From: Rhodoferax sp.
Lineage (GTDB): Bacteria > Pseudomonadota > Gammaproteobacteria > Burkholderiales > Burkholderiaceae_C
Length of the DNA: 64,000 bases
Reading direction: 5' to 3'
Assembly (NCBI RefSeq): GCF_028714215.1
Contig: NZ_JAQTMS010000003.1
Span: 107,258-171,257, forward strand
Shown: positions 53,490 through 63,878 of the stretch, piece after piece
Numbering within the stretch: the first letter of the stretch is position 1
How the letters are laid out: every line of letters starts with the position of its first letter
Program-made: the position numbers and the translations under genes
Notes under the pieces: generated by a model
What the model was told of the DNA's origin: nothing
Databases searched by the model: none
The model's input: only the letters and a program-made list of their open reading frames with translations

Positions 53490-54530
53490 ATGAAGAAACC
53501 CATGGTCATCGATTGCCACGGTCACTACACCACGGCGCCGAAAGCGCTGGAGAACTGGCGCAACCGGCAGATCGCCGGCATCAAGGATGCATCCGTTAGC
53601 CCCAAGGCATCGGAGCTGGTGATCAGCGACGACGAGTTGATCGAGACCATAGAGACCAACCAGTTGCGCCTGATGAAAGAGCGCGGCTCGGACCTGACCC
53701 TGTTCAGCCCGCGCGCCAGCTTCATGGCGCACCACATCGGCGACTTCAATGTCTCAAGCACCTGGGCCGCCATCTGCAACGAACTCTGTTACCGCGTGAG
53801 CCAGCTGTTTCCGGACAACTTCGTCCCGGTCGCCATGCTGCCGCAAAGCCCCGGCGTGGACCCGGCCAGCTGCATCCCAGAGCTGGAGAAGTGCGTCAGG
53901 GAATATGGCAATGTCGGCATCAACCTGAACCCGGACCCCAGCGGCGGCCACTGGACATCGCCGCCTCTGAGCGACAAACACTGGTACCCGATCTACGAGA
54001 AGATGGTGGAGTACGACATCCCGGCCATGATCCACGTCAGCACCAGTTGCAACGCCTGCTTCCACACCACCGGCGCCCACTACCTGAACGCCGACACCAC
54101 CGCCTTCATGCAGTGCCTGACCAGCGATCTGTTCAAGGAATTCCCGACCTTGAGGTTCCTGATTCCGCACGGCGGCGGCGCGGTGCCGTATCACTGGGGT
54201 CGCTTCCGCGGTCTGGCGCAAGAACTGAAGAAGCCGCTGCTGCAGGATCATCTGCTGAACAACATCTTCTTCGACACCTGCGTCTACCACCAGAGCGGCA
54301 TCGACCTGCTGAACACCGTGATTCCGGTGAAAAACGTGCTGTTTGCCAGCGAGATGATAGGCGCCGTGCGCGGCATAGACCCCGAGACCGGCCACTATTT
54401 TGATGACACCAAACGCTACATCGAAGCGTCCAAAATCCTGAGCGATGCGGACCGTTTCCAGATTTATGAAGGCAATGCGCGGCGCGTGTTCCCGCGGCTG
54501 GATGCGCTGCTAACCGCCAAGAGCCAATAA
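53490..54530 (+). CDS. ligJ: 4-Oxalomesaconate hydratase (LigJ/PmdE)
   Basis: A 346-residue amidohydrolase-superfamily enzyme that hydrates 4-oxalomesaconate (or its isomer) to 4-carboxy-4-hydroxy-2-oxoadipate. Metal-binding features are the His-x-His in VIDCHGHYTT near residue 9, the mid His in IPAMIHVSTS near 180 and FLIPHGGGAVPYHWGRF around 225. The SD is the AGGAG in TTCCAGGAGAGCC before the ATG. Gene order ligJ-ligK-ligI-ligA-ligB-ligC equals pmdE-F-D-A-B-C of Comamonas. Confidence 0.92.
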   Translation: MKKPMVIDCHGHYTTAPKALENWRNRQIAGIKDASVSPKASELVISDDELIETIETNQLRLMKERGSDLTLFSPRASFMAHHIGDFNVSSTWAAICNELCYRVSQLFPDNFVPVAMLPQSPGVDPASCIPELEKCVREYGNVGINLNPDPSGGHWTSPPLSDKHWYPIYEKMVEYDIPAMIHVSTSCNACFHTTGAHYLNADTTAFMQCLTSDLFKEFPTLRFLIPHGGGAVPYHWGRFRGLAQELKKPLLQDHLLNNIFFDTCVYHQSGIDLLNTVIPVKNVLFASEMIGAVRGIDPETGHYFDDTKRYIEASKILSDADRFQIYEGNARRVFPRLDALLTAKSQ

Positions 54531-54588
54531 GAAATATTTGGGGTCGGGTTCGTGAGCGCAGCGAATCAGACCTGACCCCAATTATTTC
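54531..54588. repeat. Palindromic intergenic repeat 2 (between ligJ and ligK)
   Basis: GAAATATTTGGGGTC at 54531-54545 matches the reverse complement of 54574-54588 at 14 of 15 positions, with inner complementarity TTCG/CGAA around GTGAGCGCAG. It resembles the GGGGTCAGG-type dispersed palindromes I know from beta-proteobacteria. It begins immediately after the ligJ stop and ends 24 bp before the ligK ATG. Confidence 0.65.
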
Positions 54589-54612
54589 GTGCAACAAAAG
54601 AAGAGGATCACC

Positions 54613-55296
54613 ATGAACAACCTGGGCATCGTCAAACGCAACATCGCCCGCGCCGACCAGGCAGCGGTGGACAAGCTCTCGCGCTTCGGCGTCGCCACCA
54701 TCCACGAGGCGATGGGCCGCGTCGGCCTCATGAAGCCCTATATGCGCCCGATCTACAACAGCGCGCAGCTCTGCGGCACGGCCGTCACGGTGCTGCTGCA
54801 GCCCGGTGACAACTGGATGATGCACGTGGCGGCCGAGCAAATCCGGCCCGGCGACGTGGTGGTGGCGGCCTGCACCAGCGACAACCAGGACGGCTTTTTT
54901 GGCGACCTGCTGGCCACTTCGTTCCAGGCACGCGGCGCCGTGGGCCTGGTGATCGACGGCGGCGTGCGCGACGTGAAAGACCTGACCGCCATGAATTTCC
55001 CGGTCTTCAGCAAAGCCATCCACGCCAAGGGCACCATCAAGGCCACGCTGGGCTCGGTCAACATCCCGGTGGTGTGTGCCGGTGCCAGCGTCAACCCCGG
55101 CGACGTGGTGATTGCCGACATCGACGGCGTGGTGGTGGTGCCGGCCGCCATTGCCATGCAGGTGGCCGACGCCGCCGAAGCGCGTGAAGCCAATGAAGGC
55201 GCCAAGCGTGCCATCTTTGCTTCCGGCGTTTTGGGTTTGGATTATTACAAGATGCGTGAGGGGCTTGAGAAGGCCGGGCTGCGCTATGTGGACTGA
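54613..55296 (+). CDS. ligK: 4-Carboxy-4-hydroxy-2-oxoadipate aldolase/oxaloacetate decarboxylase (LigK/PmdF)
   Basis: A 227-residue class II aldolase of the RraA-like fold that splits 4-carboxy-4-hydroxy-2-oxoadipate to pyruvate and oxaloacetate. The catalytic Arg-Asp pair is in [13 protein letters not shown] near residues 118-124. The substrate-pocket segment is [20 protein letters not shown] around 85-105. ATG at 54613 with AAGAGGATCACC in front; an in-frame upstream codon lies within the repeat. It takes the LigJ product. Confidence 0.93.
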   Translation: MNNLGIVKRNIARADQAAVDKLSRFGVATIHEAMGRVGLMKPYMRPIYNSAQLCGTAVTVLLQPGDNWMMHVAAEQIRPGDVVVAACTSDNQDGFFGDLLATSFQARGAVGLVIDGGVRDVKDLTAMNFPVFSKAIHAKGTIKATLGSVNIPVVCAGASVNPGDVVIADIDGVVVVPAAIAMQVADAAEAREANEGAKRAIFASGVLGLDYYKMREGLEKAGLRYVD

Positions 55297-55410
55297 GCGC
55301 CTGGGCGGCAGCGCTGAGCGCCTGGGCGGCAAAGCGTTCTGCTCCGTGTCCCCCGCCCGCTGCGCGGGCTCCTCCTTTACCTGCGCAGAACGCTTTGCCG
55401 CTCAGGCTTG
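55295..55410. repeat. Direct and inverted repeats after ligK
   Basis: TGAGCGCCTGGGCGGCA occurs twice in tandem (55294-55310 and 55315-55331), separated by GCGC; the first copy includes the ligK stop codon. The second copy extends into GCGGCAAAGCGTTCTGC (55326-55342), whose perfect reverse complement is at 55385-55401. The loop contains another hairpin, GCCCGCTGCGCGGGC. The tandem copy at the stop suggests a small duplication event linked to the palindrome. Confidence 0.65.
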
Positions 55411-55423
55411 TGGCACTTGAACA

Positions 55424-55480
55424 AATAGGCCAATAGCACCCGCAAATATTGCGTGAGAAGCTATTTAATTCATAGCAATA
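55424..55480. repeat. Comamonadaceae-type interspersed motif before ligI
   Basis: The sequence AATAGGCCAATAGCACCCGC leads into a GCAAATATTGC near-palindrome and then GCTAT-TTAATTC-ATAGC (55460-55476), a perfect 5-bp inverted repeat. I recall similar CTATTTAATT..ATAGC strings between genes in this family. It ends 11 bp before the ligI start codon and could alter ligI translation. Confidence 0.5.
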
Positions 55481-55491
55481 TCAGGAAATGC

Positions 55492-56409
55492 ATGGAATTC
55501 ACTAAAACCCCTGGCTGGCTGGACTGGTACGCCGGCCCCAGCAAGCCCCGCTTCAAGTTGCCCGCCGGCAGCGTCGACGCGCACTGCCATGTGTTCGGCC
55601 CCGGCGCGCAATTTCCCTACGCCCCGGAGCGCAAATACACGCCTTGCGATGCGTCCAAGGAGCAATTGTTCGCCTTGCGCGACCATCTGGGGTTCGAGAA
55701 AAACGTGATCGTGCAGGCCACCTGCCACGGCACCGACAACCGCGCACTGGTCGATGCCTTGAAAGCCTCCAACAACCAGGCGCGCGGTGTCGCCACCGTC
55801 AGCCGCGACGTGAGCGACGCCCAGTTGCAGGAGATGCACAACGCCGGTGTGCGCGGCACGCGCTTCAACTTCGTCAGGCGGCTGGCCGACTTCACGCCGC
55901 GCGAGGTGTTGCTGGAGATTGCCCAGCGCATCGCGCCGCTGGGCTGGCATGTGGTGGTGTACTTCGAGGCGCAGGACCTGCCCCAGCTGTATGACTTCTT
56001 CACCGCGCTGCCGACCACCGTGGTGGTGGACCACATGGGCCGTCCCGACGTGAGCAAGCCGGTCATTGGGCCCGAGTTCGAGTTGTTCGTGAAGCTGATG
56101 CGCGAGCACGGCAATATCTGGAGCAAGGTGAGTTGTCCTGAACGCCTGAGCGTCAGCGGCCCGCCTGCATTGAACGGCGAGCAAAATGCTTACCGCGACG
56201 TGGTGCCGTTTGCCCGGCGCCTGGTGGAGACTTTTCCGGATCGCGTGCTGTGGGGCACCGACTGGCCGCACCCGAACCTGAAGGATCACATGCCCGACGA
56301 TGGCCTGCTGGTGGACTACATTCCCCATATCGCCACCACACCGGAGTTACAGCACAAGCTGCTGGTCGACAACCCGACCCGTTTGTATTGGCCGGAGAAA
56401 AAAATATGA
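55492..56409 (+). CDS. ligI: 2-Pyrone-4,6-dicarboxylate hydrolase (LigI/PmdD)
   Basis: A 305-residue amidohydrolase that opens 2-pyrone-4,6-dicarboxylate to 4-oxalomesaconate. Characteristic parts are SVDAHCHVFGPGAQF (His-x-His near residue 28), TCHGTDNRALVDALK, VVVDHMGRPDVS near 180 and the terminal Asp in VLWGTDWPHPNLKDH near 250. The start is the ATG at 55492. It follows LigC in the pathway. Confidence 0.93.
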   Translation: MEFTKTPGWLDWYAGPSKPRFKLPAGSVDAHCHVFGPGAQFPYAPERKYTPCDASKEQLFALRDHLGFEKNVIVQATCHGTDNRALVDALKASNNQARGVATVSRDVSDAQLQEMHNAGVRGTRFNFVRRLADFTPREVLLEIAQRIAPLGWHVVVYFEAQDLPQLYDFFTALPTTVVVDHMGRPDVSKPVIGPEFELFVKLMREHGNIWSKVSCPERLSVSGPPALNGEQNAYRDVVPFARRLVETFPDRVLWGTDWPHPNLKDHMPDDGLLVDYIPHIATTPELQHKLLVDNPTRLYWPEKKI

Positions 56410-56421
56410 ACCCACGACGCG

Positions 56422-56499
56422 GTCATTGCGGGCCTGACCCGCAATCCATGGATGCCAGATCAAGCCTGCCCCGGACTCCGATCCGGGGTCCGGCATGAC
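56422..56499. repeat. Palindromic intergenic repeat 3 (between ligI and ligA)
   Basis: Outer arms GTCAT (56422-56426) and ATGAC (56495-56499) enclose two perfect hairpins: TTGCGGG-CCTGA-CCCGCAA (56426-56444) and CCCCGGA-CTCCGA-TCCGGGG (56469-56488). The GTCATTGCGGGCC and CCGGCATGAC strings resemble dispersed palindromes known in many proteobacteria. It fills most of the 113 bp between ligI and ligA. Confidence 0.65.
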
Positions 56500-56522
56500 A
56501 ACAGGCCTTGGAGGAAAATTTC

Positions 56523-58775
<2,253 letters not shown>

Positions 58776-58954
58776 AGCCGGCATCGAGCCGGGCTCCGGC
58801 AACAAATGACGCAGCCGTCCTTGCCGATGCGTCATATTTCAGTCACATTGCACAAAAGCCCTGGTTGGTCCGTGGCAGAGGTGGACGGCCCTACAATCCG
58901 GCCAACTTCACAGTACGCCGCTGGTTGAAGGTTTCCCGTTCATCCAAGAAAGCC

Positions 58955-59758
58955 ATGGCCGCCACGCCACCCGAAATTCTTGCCGAACCGATGCCCCTCC
59001 TGCCTGCGCGGCCCGACGCGAGTCAGGCAACAGCCGGCGTGGCCAAGCCGCATTGTTCCCACTGCCATCTGCGCGAGTGGTGCCTACCCAGCGGCATGGC
59101 CAACAATGGTCTGGACTGCATGGACAGCGTTGTGTTCAGTCGCCGCCGGATCAAGACCGGTCAGCGGCTGTACCGGGAGGGAGAACCCTTTAAATACCTC
59201 TACGAGGTGCGCAGCGGCAACCTGAAATCGAGCCTGACGACGGCAGAGGGGATGGAGCGGGTCAGCGCTTTTCACATGGCCGGAGAACTGATTGGGCTGG
59301 ACGGCATTGCCGAAGGCCAGCATGCCAGCAGCACCACCGCGCTGGAGGACACCGAGGTGTGCGCTGTTTCCTTCGAATTTTTGACCGAGCTGACCACCGG
59401 CAACGCCCCGTTACGGCGCACCCTGATGCAGCAAATGAGTCAGGAAATCGTGCGCGAACTTCGACTGCTGGTGTTGCTGGGCAACATGACGGCCGAGGAA
59501 CGGCTGGCGACCTTCTTGCTGAACCTGTCGCAGCGGCTGGCGGCACGGGGCTATTCGGCAAGCGATTTCCACATGCGCATGACGCGCGCCGACATCGGCA
59601 GCTACCTGGGCCTGACGCTGGAGACCGTCAGCCGAACCTTCTCTGCGTTCCAGAAGCTGCGCCTGCTCAAAGTCGAGCAGCGCCACATCCGTATCACCAA
59701 CCTGGACCGCTTGACCCGCATTGCCGATATGCGGGCGCATAAGCATCCCCTGATCTGA
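58955..59758 (+). CDS. fnr: Fnr-type CRP/FNR-family regulator
   Basis: A 267-residue oxygen-sensing regulator. The three N-terminal cysteines (34, 37, 43; HCSHCHLREWC) have the C-x2-C-x5-C spacing of E. coli Fnr, and a fourth Cys is at 136 in DTEVCAVSFEF, the place of Fnr Cys122. A cyclic-nucleotide-like fold spans about 60-165. The helix-turn-helix has TRADIGSYLGLTLETVSRTF, with the E-x2-SR that reads TTGAT half-sites. It binds a [4Fe-4S] cluster that is lost with O2. No Fnr box (TTGAT-N4-ATCAA) was found nearby. ATG at 58955 keeps all four Cys. Confidence 0.9.
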   Translation: MAATPPEILAEPMPLLPARPDASQATAGVAKPHCSHCHLREWCLPSGMANNGLDCMDSVVFSRRRIKTGQRLYREGEPFKYLYEVRSGNLKSSLTTAEGMERVSAFHMAGELIGLDGIAEGQHASSTTALEDTEVCAVSFEFLTELTTGNAPLRRTLMQQMSQEIVRELRLLVLLGNMTAEERLATFLLNLSQRLAARGYSASDFHMRMTRADIGSYLGLTLETVSRTFSAFQKLRLLKVEQRHIRITNLDRLTRIADMRAHKHPLI

Positions 59759-59801
59759 CCGGTGGTGCCGGTGCCGCCGGCCGCAACGCCCGCGCCGCAA
59801 A

Positions 59802-60860
59802 TCAAGACTTCCATTCCTCCGAACTCATCAGGCGCCAGGCGTTCTTGAAGGCGATCTTTTCGGCCGCGTCAGGCGTCAGGACCCTAAGCACGCCCGAGCG
59901 CAATCTGAACATCACCTGGTCGTAGTTGTTCCAGCGAAATGTATTGGTATCCGAACCAATCAGGAAGCGCTCGGGGTAAGCATTGAACAGCTTGACCCAT
60001 TCTGGCCGCAGCACCGGCCATTTGCCGCCGTAGTAAAGAATCGAGTCCATCGCACCGGTCGGCGGAAAGACACTGTTCTGCCCGCTTTGCACGATATCGA
60101 AATGCAGATTCGGGTACTTGAGAATGAATTTCTCGACCCCCTCTGCCGACGGAAACTGGGTCCAGGTTTGCGGGTTTCGGTTCCGCCCCACATGGCACCA
60201 GACCACCTTGGCTTGCGGGTGGAGCTGCAGCATCTTCTCCAGCTCGGGCAGCAACTCATCCTCGGCCTCGTGATGCAGCAGGAACGGCAGCCCGGTGTCC
60301 TGTGCCACCTTGAAAACGCCATGAAAAGACGCCGACTCCAGCGGCATGTGAATATCGCGGTTGTTCGAATTGGAGACGTAATGACGCGATTCGAACTCGC
60401 CCATGGCAAAGTAGCCGCCGGAACGAACGTCGCGGTCGATCTCCTGAACCAGCGACAAATCATGGCCATGCCAACGCGGTCCATCGCCATGGATCACGGT
60501 GGCCACCAGTCGATCCGGAAATTCCTTGCAGGCTTCGATCGAGGACCCACTGCCATTGCGTTCATTGGCACCCAGCCAGGTCAGCGCAACGTCGCTTTGA
60601 TTCATCTTGTCGATCAACTGGCGGCCGCTGAACTTTCCTCCCCAATGGTGTTCGATGTCGATGATGGGTAGCTTGGACTGGCCTTGCATGCGGCGAAGGG
60701 TTTCGCGGTATCCGGCCAACAGGGCACGGCGCTGCTCCAACACATCGGGGCTGAATGGGGCCAGCGCCTGGGCCTGACCCCGGAGCGGAAACAACAGCGG
60801 TGCCCCGGCGACGGCGCAAGCCGCCTTGACAAGAGACCTTCTGGACCAGCTATTGTTCAT
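59802..60860 (-). CDS. Tat-exported amidohydrolase-family protein
   Basis: A 352-residue protein with an apparent twin-arginine signal (MNNSWSRRSLVKAACAVAGA, cleavage after GQAQA), so it probably works outside the cytoplasm. The mature part has the amidohydrolase-2 fold: LPIIDIEHHWGGKF near residue 67, LLHHEAEDELLPELEKML around 195, VVWCHVGRNRN near 220 and FLIGSDTNTFRW near 310. The first metal motif reads EHHWG rather than the standard His-x-His, so catalysis may differ. Substrate unknown. It is convergent with the fnr gene. Confidence 0.83.
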   Translation of the reverse strand: MNNSWSRRSLVKAACAVAGAPLLFPLRGQAQALAPFSPDVLEQRRALLAGYRETLRRMQGQSKLPIIDIEHHWGGKFSGRQLIDKMNQSDVALTWLGANERNGSGSSIEACKEFPDRLVATVIHGDGPRWHGHDLSLVQEIDRDVRSGGYFAMGEFESRHYVSNSNNRDIHMPLESASFHGVFKVAQDTGLPFLLHHEAEDELLPELEKMLQLHPQAKVVWCHVGRNRNPQTWTQFPSAEGVEKFILKYPNLHFDIVQSGQNSVFPPTGAMDSILYYGGKWPVLRPEWVKLFNAYPERFLIGSDTNTFRWNNYDQVMFRLRSGVLRVLTPDAAEKIAFKNAWRLMSSEEWKS

Positions 60861-60938
60861 ACCGTCTCCAGGCAACACCTTGGCCAGGCTGCTCAGCCGG
60901 CGGACCGGCTGGCCGATGCCGTCAAGCCGGCCAGCGCG

Positions 60939-61814
60939 TCAAGGTACCGCGCCGAGGCCATAAAAAGTCCGGATCACATCCCACGCTGCCTGCGGCTGGT
61001 CGACGTAGGTGAACAGCGCCAGATCCTGTTCCCCTATGACGCCTTCCTCGACCAGCACATCCATGTTGACCAGGCGCTTCCAGTAGTCGCTGCCAAACAG
61101 AACAATCGGCACCGGCTTGGCTTTGGCGGTCTGCACCAGGGCGATGACTTCAAACAATTCATCCAGCGTGCCAAAACCACCGGGGAAGGCCAGCAGGGCT
61201 TTGGCGCGCATCATGAAATGCATCTTGCGCAGCGCAAAGTAGTGAAACTTGAAACTCAAGCTGGGTGTGACGTAGGGATTGGCATGTTGTTCATGCGGCA
61301 GGGCAATGTTCAAACCGACGCTCAGAGCGCCCATTTCGTGGGCGCCACGATTGGCCGCTTCCATGATGCCGGGACCGCCCCCGGTGGCAATGAACAGCCG
61401 TTCCTCAGGCCGCTGCTGCTTGCTATAGCCAGCGACCAGGCGGGCAAACAGGCGCGCCTGGTCGTAGTAATGGGCGTTTCTCAACTTCCGTTGCGCCAGT
61501 GCCAGGGCACCGGCATCGCCGCTGGCCTGTGCTTGTTGCAGACACAGTTGCGCTTCTTCCGGCGAGGGAAAACGGGCGCTGCCAAAAACGACCACCGTGT
61601 TCTCTATGCCTTGCTCGGTCTGGTCCAGATCGGGCTTGAGCATTTCCAGCTGAAAACGGATACCGCGGGTTTCACGCCGCAACAAGAACTCGGGGTCGGC
61701 AAAAGCCAGTCGATAAGCGTCGGCTTCCAGCGGATTGCCCTGATCCGCGTAGTTCTGCAATTCCGCCCAGGCGTCGGCCAGGCGACGCTCGCTCAGGTGC
61801 TCTGCTTTCTTCAT
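60939..61814 (-). CDS. LOG-family protein (Rossmann-fold nucleotide hydrolase)
   Basis: A 291-residue LOG/TIGR00730-type protein. The motif PGGFGTLDELFEVI near 210-225 and GGGPGIMEAANRGAHEMG near 145-162 define the nucleotide 5'-monophosphate phosphoribohydrolase family. The N-terminal 80-residue extension is helical. Members hydrolyse cytokinin or purine nucleotides; often annotated as lysine decarboxylases in error. Its ATG follows the upstream membrane-protein gene by 13 bp on the same strand. Confidence 0.87.
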   Translation of the reverse strand: MKKAEHLSERRLADAWAELQNYADQGNPLEADAYRLAFADPEFLLRRETRGIRFQLEMLKPDLDQTEQGIENTVVVFGSARFPSPEEAQLCLQQAQASGDAGALALAQRKLRNAHYYDQARLFARLVAGYSKQQRPEERLFIATGGGPGIMEAANRGAHEMGALSVGLNIALPHEQHANPYVTPSLSFKFHYFALRKMHFMMRAKALLAFPGGFGTLDELFEVIALVQTAKAKPVPIVLFGSDYWKRLVNMDVLVEEGVIGEQDLALFTYVDQPQAAWDVIRTFYGLGAVP

Positions 61815-61827
61815 GGCGGTTCAGGCT

Positions 61828-62268
61828 TCAACGTGGCTGCGACAACTGACCTTGCGCGGCGCTGGGCGCCAGCGGGGCGGCTGGCGCCTGGGGCGCCGGG
61901 CTGTCCAGCACTTCCCTGACGTCGCCGATGAAATATTCGGTCTCGCCGAAGCAGGACGACGGAATGAAGCGGTGCTGCTGGTAATCGAGCACCACCCGCT
62001 TGCCAGCCAGCCGGTTGATCTTTTGCGCCATCGCCTCGTCACGCACCGTGAATTCAAATTTTTCAGGAATCGCACCGGGCATGGTCACCATGGCGATTTC
62101 ACCTTCCCAGGTTTTGCACAGCCAGCCTTTCTTGGACAGCTTCTGCACGTAGCCGGCGCGCTCTCCCTGCGAATAACTCCAGTTCAGGGTGAGCCACAGC
62201 CAGCCACCGGCGAGCAGCAGCAAGACGATGAGGAGAAGCAGGGTGAAACGCAAAATTTTCGATGGCAT
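61828..62268 (-). CDS. Small membrane-anchored protein of unknown function
   Basis: A 146-residue protein with one N-terminal hydrophobic helix (ILRFTLLLLIVLLLLAGGWL) followed by a periplasmic domain. It contains SKKGWLCKTWEGEIAMVTMP, KFEFTVRDEAMAQKINRLAG and RFIPSSCFGETEYFIGDVR, with two Cys that may pair. The tail is Pro/Ala/Gln-rich. I recognise it as a conserved Comamonadaceae protein of unknown function, sometimes misnamed a 6-phosphogluconate dehydrogenase. It is in line with rlmB and LOG. Confidence 0.78.
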   Translation of the reverse strand: MPSKILRFTLLLLIVLLLLAGGWLWLTLNWSYSQGERAGYVQKLSKKGWLCKTWEGEIAMVTMPGAIPEKFEFTVRDEAMAQKINRLAGKRVVLDYQQHRFIPSSCFGETEYFIGDVREVLDSPAPQAPAAPLAPSAAQGQLSQPR

Positions 62269-62310
62269 GGTGGGCTTGGCTGTTGGTTGAATTGGATTGG
62301 CAAGGGGGCG

Positions 62311-63078
62311 TCAGCTACGCTGGCGCACGGCTTCATACAGGCAGACGCCGCTGGCCACCGACACGTTCAGGCTCTCAACCGCACCGCGCATCGGAATGCT
62401 GACCAGTTCATCGCAGGTCTTGCCGGTGAGCGCTCGCATGCCCTCGCCCTCGGCGCCCAGTACCAGCGCCACCGGACCCTTGAGGTCCACCTGGTAAATC
62501 GTCTTGGGGGCGACATCGCTGGTGCCAATGATCCAGATGTTGCGTTCCTTCAGCTCGTTCAGCGTGCGCGCCAGATTGGTCACCATGAAATAGGGCACCG
62601 TTTCGGCGGCACCGCTGGCCACCTTGGCAACCGTCGCATTGATGCCGGCGGCATGGTCCTTGGGCGCGATCACGGCGTGCACACCGGCGCCATCGGCGAC
62701 CCGCAGGCAAGCCCCCAGGTTGTGCGGATCGGTGACGCCGTCGAGCACCAGGATCAATGGCGCCTCGCGCTCGGTGATCGGCTTGTCGGCTTGGGCGGCT
62801 TCCAGTTGCTCCAGCAACTCGTCCAGCGATTTCACCTGCGCCAGCTCCTGCACCCGCGCCGCCACCCCTTGATGCCCGTGGCTGCCGCACAGCTTGGCCA
62901 GCCGCACACCGTCAGCCTCGATCAGGCGCGCGCCGGCCTCGTTGGCCTTTTCCAGAAACTGGCGCATGCGGGCATCGCGCCGGGTCGGATCGAAATAAAT
63001 TTCGACAATCGATTTGGGTGCCGTTTTGAGGCGCACACCGACGGCGTGAAAGCCGAATAAAACTTTGGGCGAAGACAT
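62311..63078 (-). CDS. rlmB: 23S rRNA (guanosine-2251-2'-O)-methyltransferase RlmB
   Basis: A 255-residue SPOUT methyltransferase. It opens [20 protein letters not shown], the RlmB N-terminal L7Ae-like RNA-binding domain. The catalytic knot has [20 protein letters not shown] near 125, [15 protein letters not shown] near 200 and [18 protein letters not shown] near 235. It methylates G2251 in the P loop of 23S rRNA. The start is the ATG at 63078; two upstream in-frame ATGs add a non-conserved tail. First in a run of three minus-strand genes. Confidence 0.93.
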   Translation of the reverse strand: MSSPKVLFGFHAVGVRLKTAPKSIVEIYFDPTRRDARMRQFLEKANEAGARLIEADGVRLAKLCGSHGHQGVAARVQELAQVKSLDELLEQLEAAQADKPITEREAPLILVLDGVTDPHNLGACLRVADGAGVHAVIAPKDHAAGINATVAKVASGAAETVPYFMVTNLARTLNELKERNIWIIGTSDVAPKTIYQVDLKGPVALVLGAEGEGMRALTGKTCDELVSIPMRGAVESLNVSVASGVCLYEAVRQRS

Positions 63079-63110
63079 GGGCTGATTATCGCGGGTTGTC
63101 ATATGCATGC

Positions 63111-63267
63111 TGGCAGGCAGGCGGACTGGGTATCCGTTCTCTGGCCCACGCTCGCGGGCCTGCTTCTCCGGTTCGCCGTCGCTATTGTTTTAACACCTCG
63201 GCTGACAAGCCTGCTCAGTGCCACCGCGAATGGGGCCGGCGCCCGGATACCCAATCCACCTGCCCGA
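63111..63267. repeat. Inverted-repeat element of about 155 bp upstream of rlmB
   Basis: GGCAGGCGGACTGGGTATCCG (63116-63136) corresponds to the reverse complement of 63244-63267 with few mismatches, and weaker pairing continues inward (TCTGGCCC against GGGGCCGG). The core contains GCTATTGTTTTAAC. The overall plan (near-identical ends, small size, no gene) fits a miniature mobile or mobilised element, but target-site duplications were not found. It lies between rlmB and the GrpB-like gene. Confidence 0.55.
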
Positions 63268-63428
63268 CGATGTGCCTGGTACACGGAATTGAAATACACG
63301 GGCCGCGTTTCTTGCTTGCCAAGCGTCGCAGTCGGTTGAGCCGGTAAAGACAGCGAAAGCGGCAATTTCACCTTTCGCGTAGACCGGCGCTACGATACCC
63401 TTGAATCGATACCAAGCTTACGAGTGTC

Positions 63429-63878
63429 ATGAACCCACTTTCTTCTTCGACTGATCAACCGACTGCACAAGCACCTGTCGAGGTCTTGGCCTACGACATC
63501 TCCTGGCCCTCGAAATTCGAACTTGAACGGCTACATCTCGAAAGCGTACTTGCACCATGGCTCGTGGGTGGCATCGAACACATTGGAAGCACTGCAGTGC
63601 CCATGCTCGCGGCCAAGCCCGTCATCGACATGATGGCCCCAGTTCACACACTGAAGGCGTCGCTGCCGGCAATTGACGCAGTAGTGCAAGCGGGGTACGT
63701 GTACTACCCTTACAAGCCGGAGGTCATGCACTGGTTTTGCAAGCCCACACCCAGCAGCAGAACGCACCATCTGCACCTTGTTCCCATAGGCAGTCAGCTG
63801 TGGCGTGAACGGTTGGCTTTTCGTGATGCATTGCGCGACAGTCCAAAGCTCGCTGCCGATTACGCCGAACTAACCTGA
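63429..63878 (+). CDS. GrpB/UPF0157 family protein, apparently shortened
   Basis: A 149-residue protein of the GrpB (UPF0157) family in the nucleotidyltransferase superfamily. The core is VLAYDISWPSKFELERLHLE, followed by GGIEHIGSTAVPMLAAKPVIDMM with the strongly conserved GSTAV and Asp. THHLHLVPIGSQLWRERLAF and FRDALRDSPKLAADYAEL follow. Family members are usually about 170-180 residues and go on with Lys/Arg-rich helices after YAEL; here a stop comes one codon later (AEL-T). So it may be 3'-truncated, with the following 120 bp unrelated. Function unknown. Confidence 0.8.
   Translation: MNPLSSSTDQPTAQAPVEVLAYDISWPSKFELERLHLESVLAPWLVGGIEHIGSTAVPMLAAKPVIDMMAPVHTLKASLPAIDAVVQAGYVYYPYKPEVMHWFCKPTPSSRTHHLHLVPIGSQLWRERLAFRDALRDSPKLAADYAELT

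Noticed and set aside
53341..56499. Repeats in the lig operon considered as a CRISPR array
   Set aside because: The repeats differ from each other, are not evenly spaced and there are no cas genes.
63099..63371. 90-codon minus-strand frame upstream of rlmB
   Set aside because: It spans the inverted-repeat element, has no SD or homology signal, and is probably chance.
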